64,000 nucleotides of DNA from assembly GCF_047549485.1 (NCBI RefSeq), contig NZ_CP180191.1, forward strand, positions 1,984,001 through 2,048,000. The letters are read 5' to 3'. Of this stretch, positions 1-8,010 are shown piece by piece; the first letter of the stretch is position 1; each line of letters begins with the position of its first letter. The position numbers were made by a program, and so were the translations under genes. The notes under the pieces were generated by a model. It worked only from the letters and a program-made list of their open reading frames with translations. It had not been told where the DNA came from and ran no database searches. This stretch comes from Piscinibacterium candidicorallinum (lineage in GTDB: Bacteria; Pseudomonadota; Gammaproteobacteria; Burkholderiales; Burkholderiaceae_C).

Positions 1-694
1 TCTTGCCCATCGAGGGACGGCCGGCCACGATGATGAGGTCGCCGGGCTGCAGGCCGGAGGTCATCTTGTCCATGTCATCGAAGCCGCTGGGCGTGCCGGT
101 GATGTCCGAGGCGTCATTGCGGTGATAGAGCTCGTCGATGCGCTCGACCACCTCGGTCAGCACATCGGGCAGGTTGTGGAAGCCTGCGGCCCCGCGCGCG
201 CCCTCCTCTGCAATCGCAAACACGCGGCTCTCGGCTTCATCAAGCAACTGCTTGGTGTCCTTGCCCTGCGGGTTGTAGGCGGCGCCTGCAATGTCCTCGG
301 CCACATTCACGAGCTTGCGAAGCACCGCGCGGTCGCGAACGATCTCGGCGTATCGCCGCACGTTCGCTGCGGACGGCACGGACGTTGCCAGCGCATTCAG
401 ATACGCCAGACCACCAGCCTCATCAGCCCGCCCTGCGATCTGCAAACTCTCGTAAACCGTGATGACGTCTGCCGGGCGGGACTTCTCAATGAGCTTGGCA
501 ATGTGCTGCCAGATCAGCCGGTGATCGAAGCGGTAGAAGTCGTCCTCGCGAATCAGATCACCCACCTTGTCCCAGGCGCCGTTGTCCAGCATCAGGCCGC
601 CCAGTACGGATTGCTCGGCCTCCACCGAATGCGGCGGCACCTTCAGGGCAGCCAGTTGCGGGTCGGTGGAGCGGAGATCGGCGGGAGAATTCAT
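1..694 (-). CDS. dnaB: Replicative DNA helicase DnaB (5' part, cut by window edge)
   Basis: DnaB is the hexameric 5'-3' helicase that unwinds DNA ahead of the replication fork. The minus-strand frame opens at ATG 694-692 and runs off the left edge, so about 231 N-terminal residues are visible. Recognisable parts are the N-terminal DnaB domain (VPPHSVEAEQSVLGGLM, then DNGAWDKVGDLI and EDDFYRFDHRLIW), the linker with SGFDDMDKMTSGLQPGDLI, and the start of the RecA-like Walker A region (IIVAGRPSMGK) at the edge. It lies 3' of the rpsF-rplI operon on the same strand, the usual beta/gammaproteobacterial order, but a strong terminator separates it from rplI, so it probably has its own promoter. Confidence 0.95.
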   Translation of the reverse strand, partial: MNSPADLRSTDPQLAALKVPPHSVEAEQSVLGGLMLDNGAWDKVGDLIREDDFYRFDHRLIWQHIAKLIEKSRPADVITVYESLQIAGRADEAGGLAYLNALATSVPSAANVRRYAEIVRDRAVLRKLVNVAEDIAGAAYNPQGKDTKQLLDEAESRVFAIAEEGARGAAGFHNLPDVLTEVVERIDELYHRNDASDITGTPSGFDDMDKMTSGLQPGDLIIVAGRPSMGK

Positions 695-787
695 CGAGCT
701 ACTTAAGACCTGAAATCAGATCGACACAAGCGGTCGAGTGTAAGGATGGGTTCGGCCGGCGCGTTGTGCACAAACCGGGGGAAAAGC

Positions 788-796
788 TGTGGATAA
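788..796 (-). promoter_or_regulatory. DnaA box in dnaB upstream region
   Basis: The plus strand reads TGTGGATAA, so the minus strand carries a perfect TTATCCACA DnaA box. It lies about 95 bp upstream of the dnaB start, between the rplI terminator and dnaB. A second, degenerate match (TTGTGCACA) lies about 25-35 bp closer to dnaB. I infer possible DnaA control of dnaB transcription. One perfect 9-mer can occur by chance, so this is only moderately supported. Confidence 0.4.
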
Positions 797-840
797 GCGG
801 TGGGCAAGCTGTGGGTTGCACGGGATAACTTGCCGAGCCC

Positions 841-873
841 AAAACAAAACGGGCCGCAGAATCTGCGGCCCGT
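841..873 (-). terminator. Rho-independent terminator after rplI
   Basis: A near-perfect inverted repeat (ACGGGCCGCAGA / TCTGCGGCCCGT, 849-873) is followed on the minus strand by TTTTGTTTTGG. It lies 25 bp beyond the rplI stop codon and would end the rpsF-priB-rpsR-rplI transcript before dnaB. Confidence 0.85.
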
Positions 874-897
874 CGTGCAAGTACTGGTCGTGGGCGA

Positions 898-1347
898 TCA
901 GGCTTCGCCGACCACCGCGACGTTCACCGGCACCACCACGTCCGTATGCAGGGCCACATCGACTGCGGACTCACTGACGGTCTTGATCGGGCCGTTGGGC
1001 ATGCGCACCTGGCTCTTATGCACCGGGAAACCCTGCTTGGACAGCGCCTCGGCGATGTCGAAGTTGGTCACGGAGCCGAACAGACGGCCGTCCACGCCGG
1101 CCTTGGCGTTGATCTTCACGGTCAGGCCGTTGAGCTTCTCGCCAGTGGCTTGTGCAGCGGCCAGGGTGGCGGCTGCAGCCTTTTCGAGTTCAGCGCGCTT
1201 GGCTTCGAATTCCTTGAGCGCCACTTCGGTGGCACGGCGTGCCTTCTTCTGCGGGATCAGGAAGTTGCGGGCATAGCCGTCCTTGACGCGAACGACGTCG
1301 CCGAGGTTGCCCAGGTTGGCGACTTTTTCAAGAAGAATGATTTGCAT
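898..1347 (-). CDS. rplI: 50S ribosomal protein L9
   Basis: This 149-residue protein has the length and signature of bacterial L9, which binds 23S rRNA and spans the ribosome with an elongated two-domain fold. The N-terminus MQIILLEKVANLGNLGDVV and the following KDGYARNFLIPQKKA are the classic L9 signature. A long helix rich in Ala, Glu and Lys (about residues 43-75) links to the C-terminal domain, which carries KTVSESAVDVALHTDVVV. It is the last gene of the rpsF-priB-rpsR-rplI operon, 25 bp downstream of rpsR, and is followed by a strong terminator. Confidence 0.98.
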   Translation of the reverse strand: MQIILLEKVANLGNLGDVVRVKDGYARNFLIPQKKARRATEVALKEFEAKRAELEKAAAATLAAAQATGEKLNGLTVKINAKAGVDGRLFGSVTNFDIAEALSKQGFPVHKSQVRMPNGPIKTVSESAVDVALHTDVVVPVNVAVVGEA

Positions 1348-1372
1348 GATGGTTGTTCCTTCTTCTGCCCGA

Positions 1373-1654
1373 TCAGTTGTGGTTGTCGGTGTAGGGCAGC
1401 AGCGCCAGGAAGCGCGCGCGCTTGATGGCGCTGTCCAGCTGGCGCTGGAAGAATGCCTTCGTGCCCGTCAGGCGGGCGGGGATGATCTTGCCGTTCTCGC
1501 CGATGAAGTCCTTCAGGGTTTCGACATCCTTGTAGTCGACTTCCTTGACGCCTGCAGCCGTGAAGCGGCAGACCTTGCGGCGCTTGAACAGCGGGTTGGA
1601 CGGGGTGCGCTTCTGACCGGGCTTACCCTTGCCCTTGCCACGAGAAAATGCCAT
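1373..1654 (-). CDS. rpsR: 30S ribosomal protein S18
   Basis: The product has 93 residues. S18 binds 16S rRNA in the central domain as a heterodimer with S6, whose gene opens this operon. Family motifs are FKRRKVCRF near residues 23-31, YKDVETLKDFIGENGKIIPARLTGTKA and the C-terminal HRQLDSAIKRARFLALLPY-type helix (seen here as QRQLDSAIKRARFLALLPY). The N-terminal GKGKGKPGQKR stretch is a basic extension common in Burkholderiales. It sits between priB and rplI with short spacers, so it is co-transcribed. Confidence 0.98.
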   Translation of the reverse strand: MAFSRGKGKGKPGQKRTPSNPLFKRRKVCRFTAAGVKEVDYKDVETLKDFIGENGKIIPARLTGTKAFFQRQLDSAIKRARFLALLPYTDNHN

Positions 1655-1685
1655 TTGATGTGTCCTTTCGATGATCGAGAGGGGT

Positions 1686-2012
1686 TCAGCTTGCCGCTGG
1701 CGTGCCGAGCACCGCGGTCACATGAAAGACGCTCAGTCTCGCGCCCTTTCGGGCCGGGGCCAGAAAGCCCTCGAACTGGATCTGCTGGCCGGGTTCGCCC
1801 GAGGCGCTTCCCAGCGGCAGGGCCATCACCTGCAGGGCCACGGCCCCGAAACTGATGGCTTGCAGATTCAGCTGCACCAGCCTTGCGGCGTCGGCTTCGA
1901 TCTGGGTGGAGCGATGCTCCAGCTCGAACTCCACTGCGGCGATCCCGGCGGGCGTGTAGCGCAAGCTGTCTCGCGCAATCACCACGGCCGAAAGCTGCAA
2001 GCGGTTGTTCAA
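1686..2012 (-). CDS. priB: Primosomal replication protein N (PriB), TTG start
   Basis: PriB is a small OB-fold ssDNA-binding protein that works with PriA in replication restart. The region from NNRLQLSAVVIARDSLRYTP to GFLAPARKGARLSVFHVTAVLG matches the family along its length. An in-frame ATG exists upstream at 2060, but the 16 residues it would add resemble nothing in PriB. TTG at 2012-2010 gives 108 residues, close to the usual ~104, with GAAGGG about 11 nt upstream, so I choose it. The gene lies between rpsF and rpsR, its standard place in beta- and gammaproteobacteria. What is uncertain is the start, not the identity. Confidence 0.88.
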   Translation of the reverse strand: MNNRLQLSAVVIARDSLRYTPAGIAAVEFELEHRSTQIEADAARLVQLNLQAISFGAVALQVMALPLGSASGEPGQQIQFEGFLAPARKGARLSVFHVTAVLGTPAAS

Positions 2013-2098
2013 TCCCTGCCCGAACCCTTCTGATGCGTGAACGTGTCTTTCAGCAACCACGCGGCCTGCTCATCGCCGCGGGCTGAACTCCTGAATGC

Positions 2099-2464
2099 TT
2101 AGGCGGCTGCCGTTTCCTGGGTGGCCTTGCGAGATTCCTCGCGTTCCACGGCCTTCATCATGATGGAGGGCTCGACATCGGCACCATCGCGCTTGACCAC
2201 GAGGTGGCGCAGAACGGCGTCGTTGAAGCGGAAACCATGCTCCAGCTCATCCAGGGTGGCCTGGCTGACTTCGACGTTCAGCATGATGTAGTGCGCCTTG
2301 GCGAGCTTCTGGATGCTGTAGGCCAGCTGGCGGCGGCCCCAGTCTTCGAAGCGGTGAACCTTGCCCTGCTGGGACTCGATCAGGCTCTTGTAGCGCTCGA
2401 CCATCGCGGGCACTTGCTCGCTCTGGTCCGGATGAATGATCAGGACGATCTCGTAATGACGCAT
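2099..2464 (-). CDS. rpsF: 30S ribosomal protein S6
   Basis: S6 pairs with S18 on the small-subunit platform. The 121-residue product starts MRHYEIVLIIHPDQSEQVP and contains the conserved HRFEDWGRRQLAYSIQKLAKAHY segment and the RHLVVKRD strand. ATG at 2464 is chosen over an ATG eight codons upstream because AGGAG lies seven bases before it and the S6 family begins at MRHYE. The C-terminal tail after the core (EREESRKATQETAAA) is acidic and low-complexity, as is common. First gene of the operon with priB, rpsR and rplI. Confidence 0.98.
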   Translation of the reverse strand: MRHYEIVLIIHPDQSEQVPAMVERYKSLIESQQGKVHRFEDWGRRQLAYSIQKLAKAHYIMLNVEVSQATLDELEHGFRFNDAVLRHLVVKRDGADVEPSIMMKAVEREESRKATQETAAA

Positions 2465-2690
2465 GATGCTCCTTTCGGATGCTTCCAATCCGGGGCATCA
2501 GGCCAGCAGAAGCCAATACATGCGCGGCGCAAGGCCATGCATTGCATTGACGCGGCCTGCCGGCCGATGTCCACCCTCATGGTTGCTTGGTTGCAGCCGC
2601 CCGTTGCGTCCCGGCCCGGCGCCCTGGTCTGCGGCGAATTCCGCAGTTCAAGCGACCCGACCGCGGTGCGGCAAGGATAGAGAACCCAAG

Positions 2691-2699
2691 ATTCTACCA
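2691..2699 (-). promoter_or_regulatory. Possible extended -10 promoter for the rpsF operon
   Basis: Read on the minus strand, TGGTAGAAT is an extended -10 (TG-N-TAGAAT). There is no convincing -35. It would give a leader of about 220 nt before rpsF. Long leaders upstream of rpsF host the S6:S18 autoregulatory RNA element in many bacteria; I could not fold the leader to test for it. The 312-bp rpsF-metallophosphoesterase gap also has to hold the promoter for the plus-strand gene. Confidence 0.4.
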
Positions 2700-2777
2700 G
2701 CTTTCGCCATTTCGGCACCCGTCGCAGGTCCGCAGGCCCGTCAGACCGGCGTCAGCGCGGGGCGCCACACTGCCTGG

Positions 2778-3524
2778 ATGCGCTATGGCCTGCTTGCCGA
2801 TATCCATGCCAACCGTGAGGCCCTATCGGCCTGCCTGGGCGAGTTGCAGCGTCAGGGCGTGGACCGCCACGTCTTTCTCGGCGATTTGGTGGGCTACGGG
2901 CCGGACCCGACCTGGGTCGTCGACACCGTAATGCAGCATGTGCAACGCGGCGCTCTCGCCGTACAGGGCAATCACGACATCTCCGCGGCACATGAACCCC
3001 GCAAGGAGCTTCATGCTGACGCCCGCCGCGCGATTGAGTGGACTCAGCAGGCTTTGACCACCGAACAGCGCAGCTTTCTCGGCGAACTGCCGCTGAGCAT
3101 GGACGCCGAGCCGGACGTGCTCTTTGTGCACGCCAGCGCCCGAAACCCCGCAGCCTGGACGTACGTGGCCGGTGCAATGGAAGCCGCCAGCAGCCTGCAA
3201 GCCACGCGGGCGCGCGTGACCTTCGTGGGTCACGTCCACGAGCCGATGCTGTATTACGCCGATGTGACGGGCCGGGTCATGAACTACGAGCCACCAGCCG
3301 CGCACCCGGTCCCGCTGATCGCCACCCGCCGCTGGCTGAGCGTGGTCGGCTCTGCCGGTCAGCCGCGTGACGGCAATCCGGCCGCCTGCTGCGGGATCTA
3401 TGACTCATCCAGCCGCCAGTACACCCTGCTGCGCGTGCCCTATGACCACGTGGAAACCGCGCGCAAGGTCGCTGCTGCTGGATTGCCACAGCGTTTTGCC
3501 GATCGCCTGGGCAGCGGCCACTGA
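2778..3524 (+). CDS. Calcineurin-like metallophosphoesterase
   Basis: The 248-residue product carries the full metallophosphoesterase motif set in order: DIHAN at residues 8-12, GDLVGYGPDP (about 37-46), GNHD (about 66-69), a VHAS histidine, and GHVHEP. These residues bind the dinuclear metal centre. I started it at ATG 2778 because the homology begins at MRYGLLADIHAN; the frame stays open upstream to the left without resemblance to anything. It is about 85 bp upstream of the kinase-universal stress fusion on the same strand, so the two may be co-transcribed. The substrate (phosphoprotein, nucleotide or other phosphodiester) cannot be read from sequence. Confidence 0.85.
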   Translation: MRYGLLADIHANREALSACLGELQRQGVDRHVFLGDLVGYGPDPTWVVDTVMQHVQRGALAVQGNHDISAAHEPRKELHADARRAIEWTQQALTTEQRSFLGELPLSMDAEPDVLFVHASARNPAAWTYVAGAMEAASSLQATRARVTFVGHVHEPMLYYADVTGRVMNYEPPAAHPVPLIATRRWLSVVGSAGQPRDGNPAACCGIYDSSSRQYTLLRVPYDHVETARKVAAAGLPQRFADRLGSGH

Positions 3525-3608
3525 GCACCACAGGCGTTGACTCAGCGCAAGCCCGTCAGCGCAGCTGCGCGAAATACTGCCTGGAACTGCATCTCGGAGT
3601 GCGCCTTC

Positions 3609-5093
3609 ATGGCAGATCAACCCCTTGAGCCCGGCCAGATGGTCGATGGCTTCACACTGCATGAGCGCCTGCACACCGGGGGCATGGCTGTGTTGTGGCG
3701 TGTGACACACCCTGCACACGGCGGCCCGCTGATCATGAAGGTGCCACGACTGAAGACCATCGACGACCCCGCGGCGATCATCGGCTTCGAGGTCGAGCAG
3801 ATGATCCTGCCGACGCTGAGCGGCAGTCATGTTCCGAAGTTCATTGCTGCCGGAGACTTCACCGCGCAGCCCTACATCGTCATGCAGCACATCGAGGGCG
3901 ACAGCCTGCGCCCGCTGCTCGATTCCGCGCCGCATCCGGCCCATCTCATCGCACCGCTCATGGCAAAGGTCGCCCTGGCTTTGCACGACCTGCATCAACA
4001 ACACGTGGTTCACCTGGACATCAAGCCTTCGAACATCATGCTCACGCCGCAGGGTGAAGTGGTTCTGGTGGACTTCGGCCTCGCGCGCGGCGACTACCTG
4101 CCCGACCTGCTGGCCGAACAGCTGCGGGTACCGATGGGCACAGGCCCGTACATCGCGCCGGAGCAGGTCATGCGAGTGCGCAACGACCCGCGCAGCGATC
4201 TCTTCGCCCTGGGCGTGATGATGTACCACCTGGCCACAGGCAAGCGACCATTCGGCTTTCCCAAGAGCGTGCGCGGACTGCGCAAGCGGCTGTGGCGCGA
4301 CCCGACCCCACCCAAGGCGATCCGCCAGGACGTTCCACCCTGGCTGCAGGAAATCATCCTGCGCTGCCTGGAAGTGCGGCCGGATCGCCGCTACGCCAGT
4401 GCGGCTCAGCTGGCGCAGGATCTGCAAAACCCGCAGACCGTTGCGCTGACCGAGCGCGCCGCGCGTGCATATGCCGATAGCAGCCTGGTCGTGCTGCGTC
4501 GCTGGCTGCGTGCGCAGAACCCGGCCTCACTCGTATCGCAATCCCAGGCGGTTTCCCGCCAATTGGCTGCTGCACCGATCGTCATGGCTGCGGTCGACCT
4601 GTCCCACGAGTGGGAAGATCTTGCCGAGGCGCTGCGCGCGGTGACACGGCAGGTGATTGCGATCGCACCCGAGGCGCGGCTGTCCTGCGTGACGGTTCTC
4701 AAGACGCATCGAATCGCAACTGACTCGCACTTGGACGAGGAAGGCCGCAATGTCCATGTGCAGAAGCTCGTGGCACTAAAGCACTGGGCCCGCCCGCTGT
4801 TTGCAGGGGATCACCCCAGTGTGCTCGAGGAGCGCGTGACCTGCCATGTGCTTGAGGCCCCCGACCCGGCGGCAGCGCTGCTCGACTACGCGCAGACCAA
4901 CAAGGTCGACCACATCGTCATCGGCTCGCGCGGCGCCGGCTCGATTCGCCGGTATCTGGGCAGCGTGTCGGCCGCCGTGGCGGCGCAGGCGCCCTGCTCC
5001 GTCACCATCGTGCGTATCCCTGAGGATGGCCGGCCGCTGCTCTCAGAGCGAGTGGCCGCCCTTCAGCCCGACTCCGAGACCGAGGCGGCCTGA
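3609..5093 (+). CDS. Ser/Thr protein kinase fused to a UspA domain
   Basis: A 494-residue two-domain protein. Residues ~13-290 are a Hanks-type kinase: a glycine-poor P-loop (LHTGGMAVLWR), Lys44 in MKVP, the catalytic loop HLDIKPSN with Asp137, DFG at 155-157 and an APE motif (IAPEQ). Residues ~325-475 are a universal stress protein domain with an IGSRGAGS...LGSVS nucleotide-binding signature. No transmembrane or PASTA segment is visible, so it should be cytosolic. ATG 3609 has GGAG nine bases upstream and is preferred to TTG 3537 in the same frame. The preceding metallophosphoesterase and a PP2C phosphatase gene at 43.4 kb are possible antagonists; that pairing is inference. Confidence 0.88.
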   Translation: MADQPLEPGQMVDGFTLHERLHTGGMAVLWRVTHPAHGGPLIMKVPRLKTIDDPAAIIGFEVEQMILPTLSGSHVPKFIAAGDFTAQPYIVMQHIEGDSLRPLLDSAPHPAHLIAPLMAKVALALHDLHQQHVVHLDIKPSNIMLTPQGEVVLVDFGLARGDYLPDLLAEQLRVPMGTGPYIAPEQVMRVRNDPRSDLFALGVMMYHLATGKRPFGFPKSVRGLRKRLWRDPTPPKAIRQDVPPWLQEIILRCLEVRPDRRYASAAQLAQDLQNPQTVALTERAARAYADSSLVVLRRWLRAQNPASLVSQSQAVSRQLAAAPIVMAAVDLSHEWEDLAEALRAVTRQVIAIAPEARLSCVTVLKTHRIATDSHLDEEGRNVHVQKLVALKHWARPLFAGDHPSVLEERVTCHVLEAPDPAAALLDYAQTNKVDHIVIGSRGAGSIRRYLGSVSAAVAAQAPCSVTIVRIPEDGRPLLSERVAALQPDSETEAA

Positions 5094-5126
5094 GAGCCGC
5101 GCTGCTTCACGGCGACTCCAGCGGCC

Positions 5127-7430
5127 TCAGGGTCGGCCGAGGAACAGATACAGGCTTGATCGCACGCCGAGCGTGCGCCCCCAACCCACATAGACCGGTC
5201 CAAACGGAGTATCGGTACCGGCCAGCAGCGAGAACGCTCGCTTCAGCGAGCTGATGCGTAGCGTCTCGCCACGATCGAACGCATCGCCCGCCTCGAGCGA
5301 TACCCCGACCCGTACCCCGCTCACGGCTTTCAATCGGTGCGCAAAAACCGTCCGGGCCAGCACGGTCCGATCCCCGGTGAAGGTCTCCGGTGGCGAACCC
5401 GAGAGAATCAAGAAGCCGCCAAGCGGCAGAGGCGACGCGCCACCGCGCCCGTATCCGAGCCGGATGGAGCTGGCGAGGGAGTTTCGGCCGATCGACTGCG
5501 CGTTCTCCCAGACGAACTGACCGGCGTCGCGCCGCAGGCTGCTGCCGGACCGGAGGTCCGAGGCACGACTCCAATCAATCAGAACCAGGTTGCCCGAACG
5601 CGGAAAGTTGGGGTCGTCCAGGGTGTCCCAGCCCAGCCGCGCACCGAGCACCTGGAACTGATCGTCGGTGCTGGGAATCAATGACTCCACCGCCCGAGGG
5701 AAGGTCTGCAAGCGACGCAGCCCATAGCCCAGACGCACTTCGCCATCCAGTCCGAGGCGGTAGCCAATGGTGCCACCAATGTCGTAGGTACGCGATCCGA
5801 TGGCCGCAGTGAAGCCCGTGCTGCCCAGGCGCAATTCAAAGTCGTCGCCACGTACACCGGCGTTCGCGGTCACGAACCACTCCCGCCCCACGGAAAGCGG
5901 CTGATAGAACTCGGTTCCCAACTCGCGCGAGCTGCCCACACGCAACAGGGTGCGCAGTTCTGCGCCGTAGCTGTTCACCCACCGCAGGGTGTGCAGGGCC
6001 AGAATCTCGAAGCGATTGTTGTTGCGGAAGTCGCTTTCGAGTCGGCCGCCGAAGCGCAAGGTGTTGGGTCCGACAAGCGTCTCGCTCGGCATGACCAGCA
6101 GCCGTCGCGCTCCTTCCGGCCCCGCAAGACTGAAGTCCACACGGTCAAAGTCGCCGCTGGCGCTCAATCGACGCATGCCTTCAGTGATGTCCTGAATCGT
6201 GTAGGACGCCCCAGGACGGATGTCGAGTTCGCGCAGCAGTACCTGCGGATTCGTGAAGCTCGTACCCAGGATGCGCACGTCATCAATGCGGATCGGATCA
6301 GGCACCGCCGGCCGGCCGGTACGTGCAGCCTCCCACCCAGCGAAGCGCTCGGAGTCGATACCCAGTGCAGCCAGGCGTGTCAGAACTGCTCGCGCCGCGG
6401 TCTCCCCGGCGGCCTCGATCTGAGAAAAGGCCGCAAAGTCAGAGAAGCTGTAAGCCGCCAAATCCGGAGCAATCAGAATGTCGTTCGGACCCAGCTCGCT
6501 GAGCGACTGAACGACGTTCTTCTCGGTGAGGATGTTGACCATCTGCTGAGCCACATCCAGCGCACTGTTGAGCTTGTTGCGCGGCGTGAGCGGTGTACCG
6601 ACGTTCACCGCGATGATCACGTCCGCACCGAGCTTGCGGGCAACATCGACGGGCAGATTGCGCACCAGGCCACCGTCGATCAGCAGCTGATCCCGAATCT
6701 CGATGGGCGCGAAGGCCCCGGGAATCGACATCGACGCCCGCATGGCCGCGAACAGCGACGTGTCCCGAAGCACGACCATGTCGCCCGTCACAAGATCGGT
6801 CGCCACGGCGCGGAAAGGCACACTGAGCTCGTCCAGATTCGTGCGGTTCTGCACGGGTAACGCGACCCGTCGCAGGATCGAGTCCAGCTCATGGGCCTGG
6901 AAGGTGCCGCGCGGCAGAATGAGACCCTCGCGGCCGACCCCGAAAGAAAAGCGCGACAGGTAGCTCAGGTCTTCGGTACGTCGCCGGTAGTCACGCTCGC
7001 GTCTGGGCGCGGTGGCGGAAAACACGGCATCCCAGTCCGTTTCCCTGACGAGAACCCGCAGGTCGTCGAGCCGATGCCCGGCCGCCCACGCGCCCCCCAC
7101 GATCGAGCCCATGCTGGTGCCGATGACCATGTCGACCGGCACGCGCTGCTCCTGCAAGACCCTGAGGACGCCAAGGTGCGCGAATCCGCGTGCGCCTCCG
7201 CCGGACAACACCAGTGCCACCTTGGGCCGCCCAGGCGCACCGATGCGCATCGAAGGCGACGCGTCCTGGATTGCGGCAGCAGGGAGAGTGGACGCGCCAG
7301 ACTGCACCGCCTGGGTGGCCGGCACCTGCGCCCGTGCCAGACCGGCCGCTGCGATCAGCAGCAGTGCTGCAGCGAATCGATGTGCCGCAACGCTGACGAC
7401 GGGTCCGAGGGCTCGCTGGATGGGATTCAT
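5127..7430 (-). CDS. Patatin-like phospholipase with POTRA and outer-membrane barrel (PlpD-type)
   Basis: The 767-residue protein resembles type Vd secretion (PlpD) proteins: lipase, one POTRA domain and a 16-strand-type barrel in one chain. A signal peptide ends near residue 34 (LARAQ). The patatin domain spans ~70-270 with oxyanion loop GGGARG (77-82), catalytic Ser106 in GTSMG and Asp252 in IDGG. A POTRA-like segment runs ~380-450 (DVRILGTSFTNPQVLLRELD). The remainder is glycine- and aromatic-rich alternating strands (RLGYGLRRLQTF, LVLIDWSRASDLRSG) up to the C-terminus. Family members hydrolyse phospholipids at or outside the outer membrane. It converges on the kinase gene with 33 bp between stops. 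Confidence 0.87.
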   Translation of the reverse strand: MNPIQRALGPVVSVAAHRFAAALLLIAAAGLARAQVPATQAVQSGASTLPAAAIQDASPSMRIGAPGRPKVALVLSGGGARGFAHLGVLRVLQEQRVPVDMVIGTSMGSIVGGAWAAGHRLDDLRVLVRETDWDAVFSATAPRRERDYRRRTEDLSYLSRFSFGVGREGLILPRGTFQAHELDSILRRVALPVQNRTNLDELSVPFRAVATDLVTGDMVVLRDTSLFAAMRASMSIPGAFAPIEIRDQLLIDGGLVRNLPVDVARKLGADVIIAVNVGTPLTPRNKLNSALDVAQQMVNILTEKNVVQSLSELGPNDILIAPDLAAYSFSDFAAFSQIEAAGETAARAVLTRLAALGIDSERFAGWEAARTGRPAVPDPIRIDDVRILGTSFTNPQVLLRELDIRPGASYTIQDITEGMRRLSASGDFDRVDFSLAGPEGARRLLVMPSETLVGPNTLRFGGRLESDFRNNNRFEILALHTLRWVNSYGAELRTLLRVGSSRELGTEFYQPLSVGREWFVTANAGVRGDDFELRLGSTGFTAAIGSRTYDIGGTIGYRLGLDGEVRLGYGLRRLQTFPRAVESLIPSTDDQFQVLGARLGWDTLDDPNFPRSGNLVLIDWSRASDLRSGSSLRRDAGQFVWENAQSIGRNSLASSIRLGYGRGGASPLPLGGFLILSGSPPETFTGDRTVLARTVFAHRLKAVSGVRVGVSLEAGDAFDRGETLRISSLKRAFSLLAGTDTPFGPVYVGWGRTLGVRSSLYLFLGRP

Positions 7431-7508
7431 GTCCTGTGACTTTGGTAGGCCAACGTGGTTTGGGCGTGGATGTGTCGGGCACGGGTCCTAGCCTCGCATA
7501 GTGCCTGA

Positions 7509-7886
7509 TCAGCGTCGGCCGCGCCGCCGCACCACCCAGCCGTAAATGATCACATTCAGTGCGATTACGGCCACGCCAAGACCGATCTGGACGCTGCGGG
7601 TCAAGCCGTCCGGGTAGATCAGCGCGAGCAGGTAGTGCTCAATGAAGCCACCTTGATAGCCCGCCATACCCGCCTGCTGCCGAAAGTGGTTCTCAAGCGG
7701 CGTCAGCGGGCAGATCCAGCCGCCAAACGAGATCGCCGCACCCCAGGCCGCTGCAAGCAGGTGCGGCACCGCGATCCACGGCCGCCAGAGCACGAGCAGT
7801 CCGCCGGCCACAACGAACAGGATGAATAGTCCGTGAACAGCAAGGACGGCAGTGGCAGCGACGCTGGCGAGCATGACCGCGATCAT
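7509..7886 (-). CDS. DUF2784 family small membrane protein
   Basis: About 125 residues and hydrophobic, with segments AVLAVHGLFILFVVAGGLLVLW, LLAAAWGAAISFGGW and SVQIGLGVAVIALNVIIYGWV. Family markers are ICPLTPLENHFRQQAG, YQGGFIEHYLLALIYPDGLT and the basic end VVRRRGRR. No biochemical function is established for DUF2784. The start is uncertain: the frame stays open to 8012, which would run into the lexA operators, so I chose ATG 7886 to give the normal family length. It is divergent from lexA, and a minus-strand promoter could overlap the LexA boxes. Confidence 0.7.
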   Translation of the reverse strand: MIAVMLASVAATAVLAVHGLFILFVVAGGLLVLWRPWIAVPHLLAAAWGAAISFGGWICPLTPLENHFRQQAGMAGYQGGFIEHYLLALIYPDGLTRSVQIGLGVAVIALNVIIYGWVVRRRGRR

Positions 7887-7950
7887 GACGCAGGACACGT
7901 CCAAGGCCGTTGGCGGCATCCAACGGACGCGCTGCGGCATGCAGGATGCC

Positions 7951-7999
7951 CTTGCAATCGAGCTGTATGGGTGTACAGTAATACTGTACGCAATCACAG
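7951..7999 (+). promoter_or_regulatory. lexA promoter with two LexA (SOS) boxes
   Basis: Two perfect CTGT-N8-ACAG operators lie at 7963-7978 and 7984-7999, 21 bp apart from start to start (two helical turns), ending 11 bp before the lexA ATG. Between them the sequence TACAGTAATACTGTA is itself palindromic. A plausible sigma-70 promoter, TTGCAA (7952) and TACAGT with 16 bp between, overlaps the first box, so LexA bound there would repress its own gene. Confidence 0.9.
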
Positions 8000-8010
8000 A
8001 AAGCATCCTC

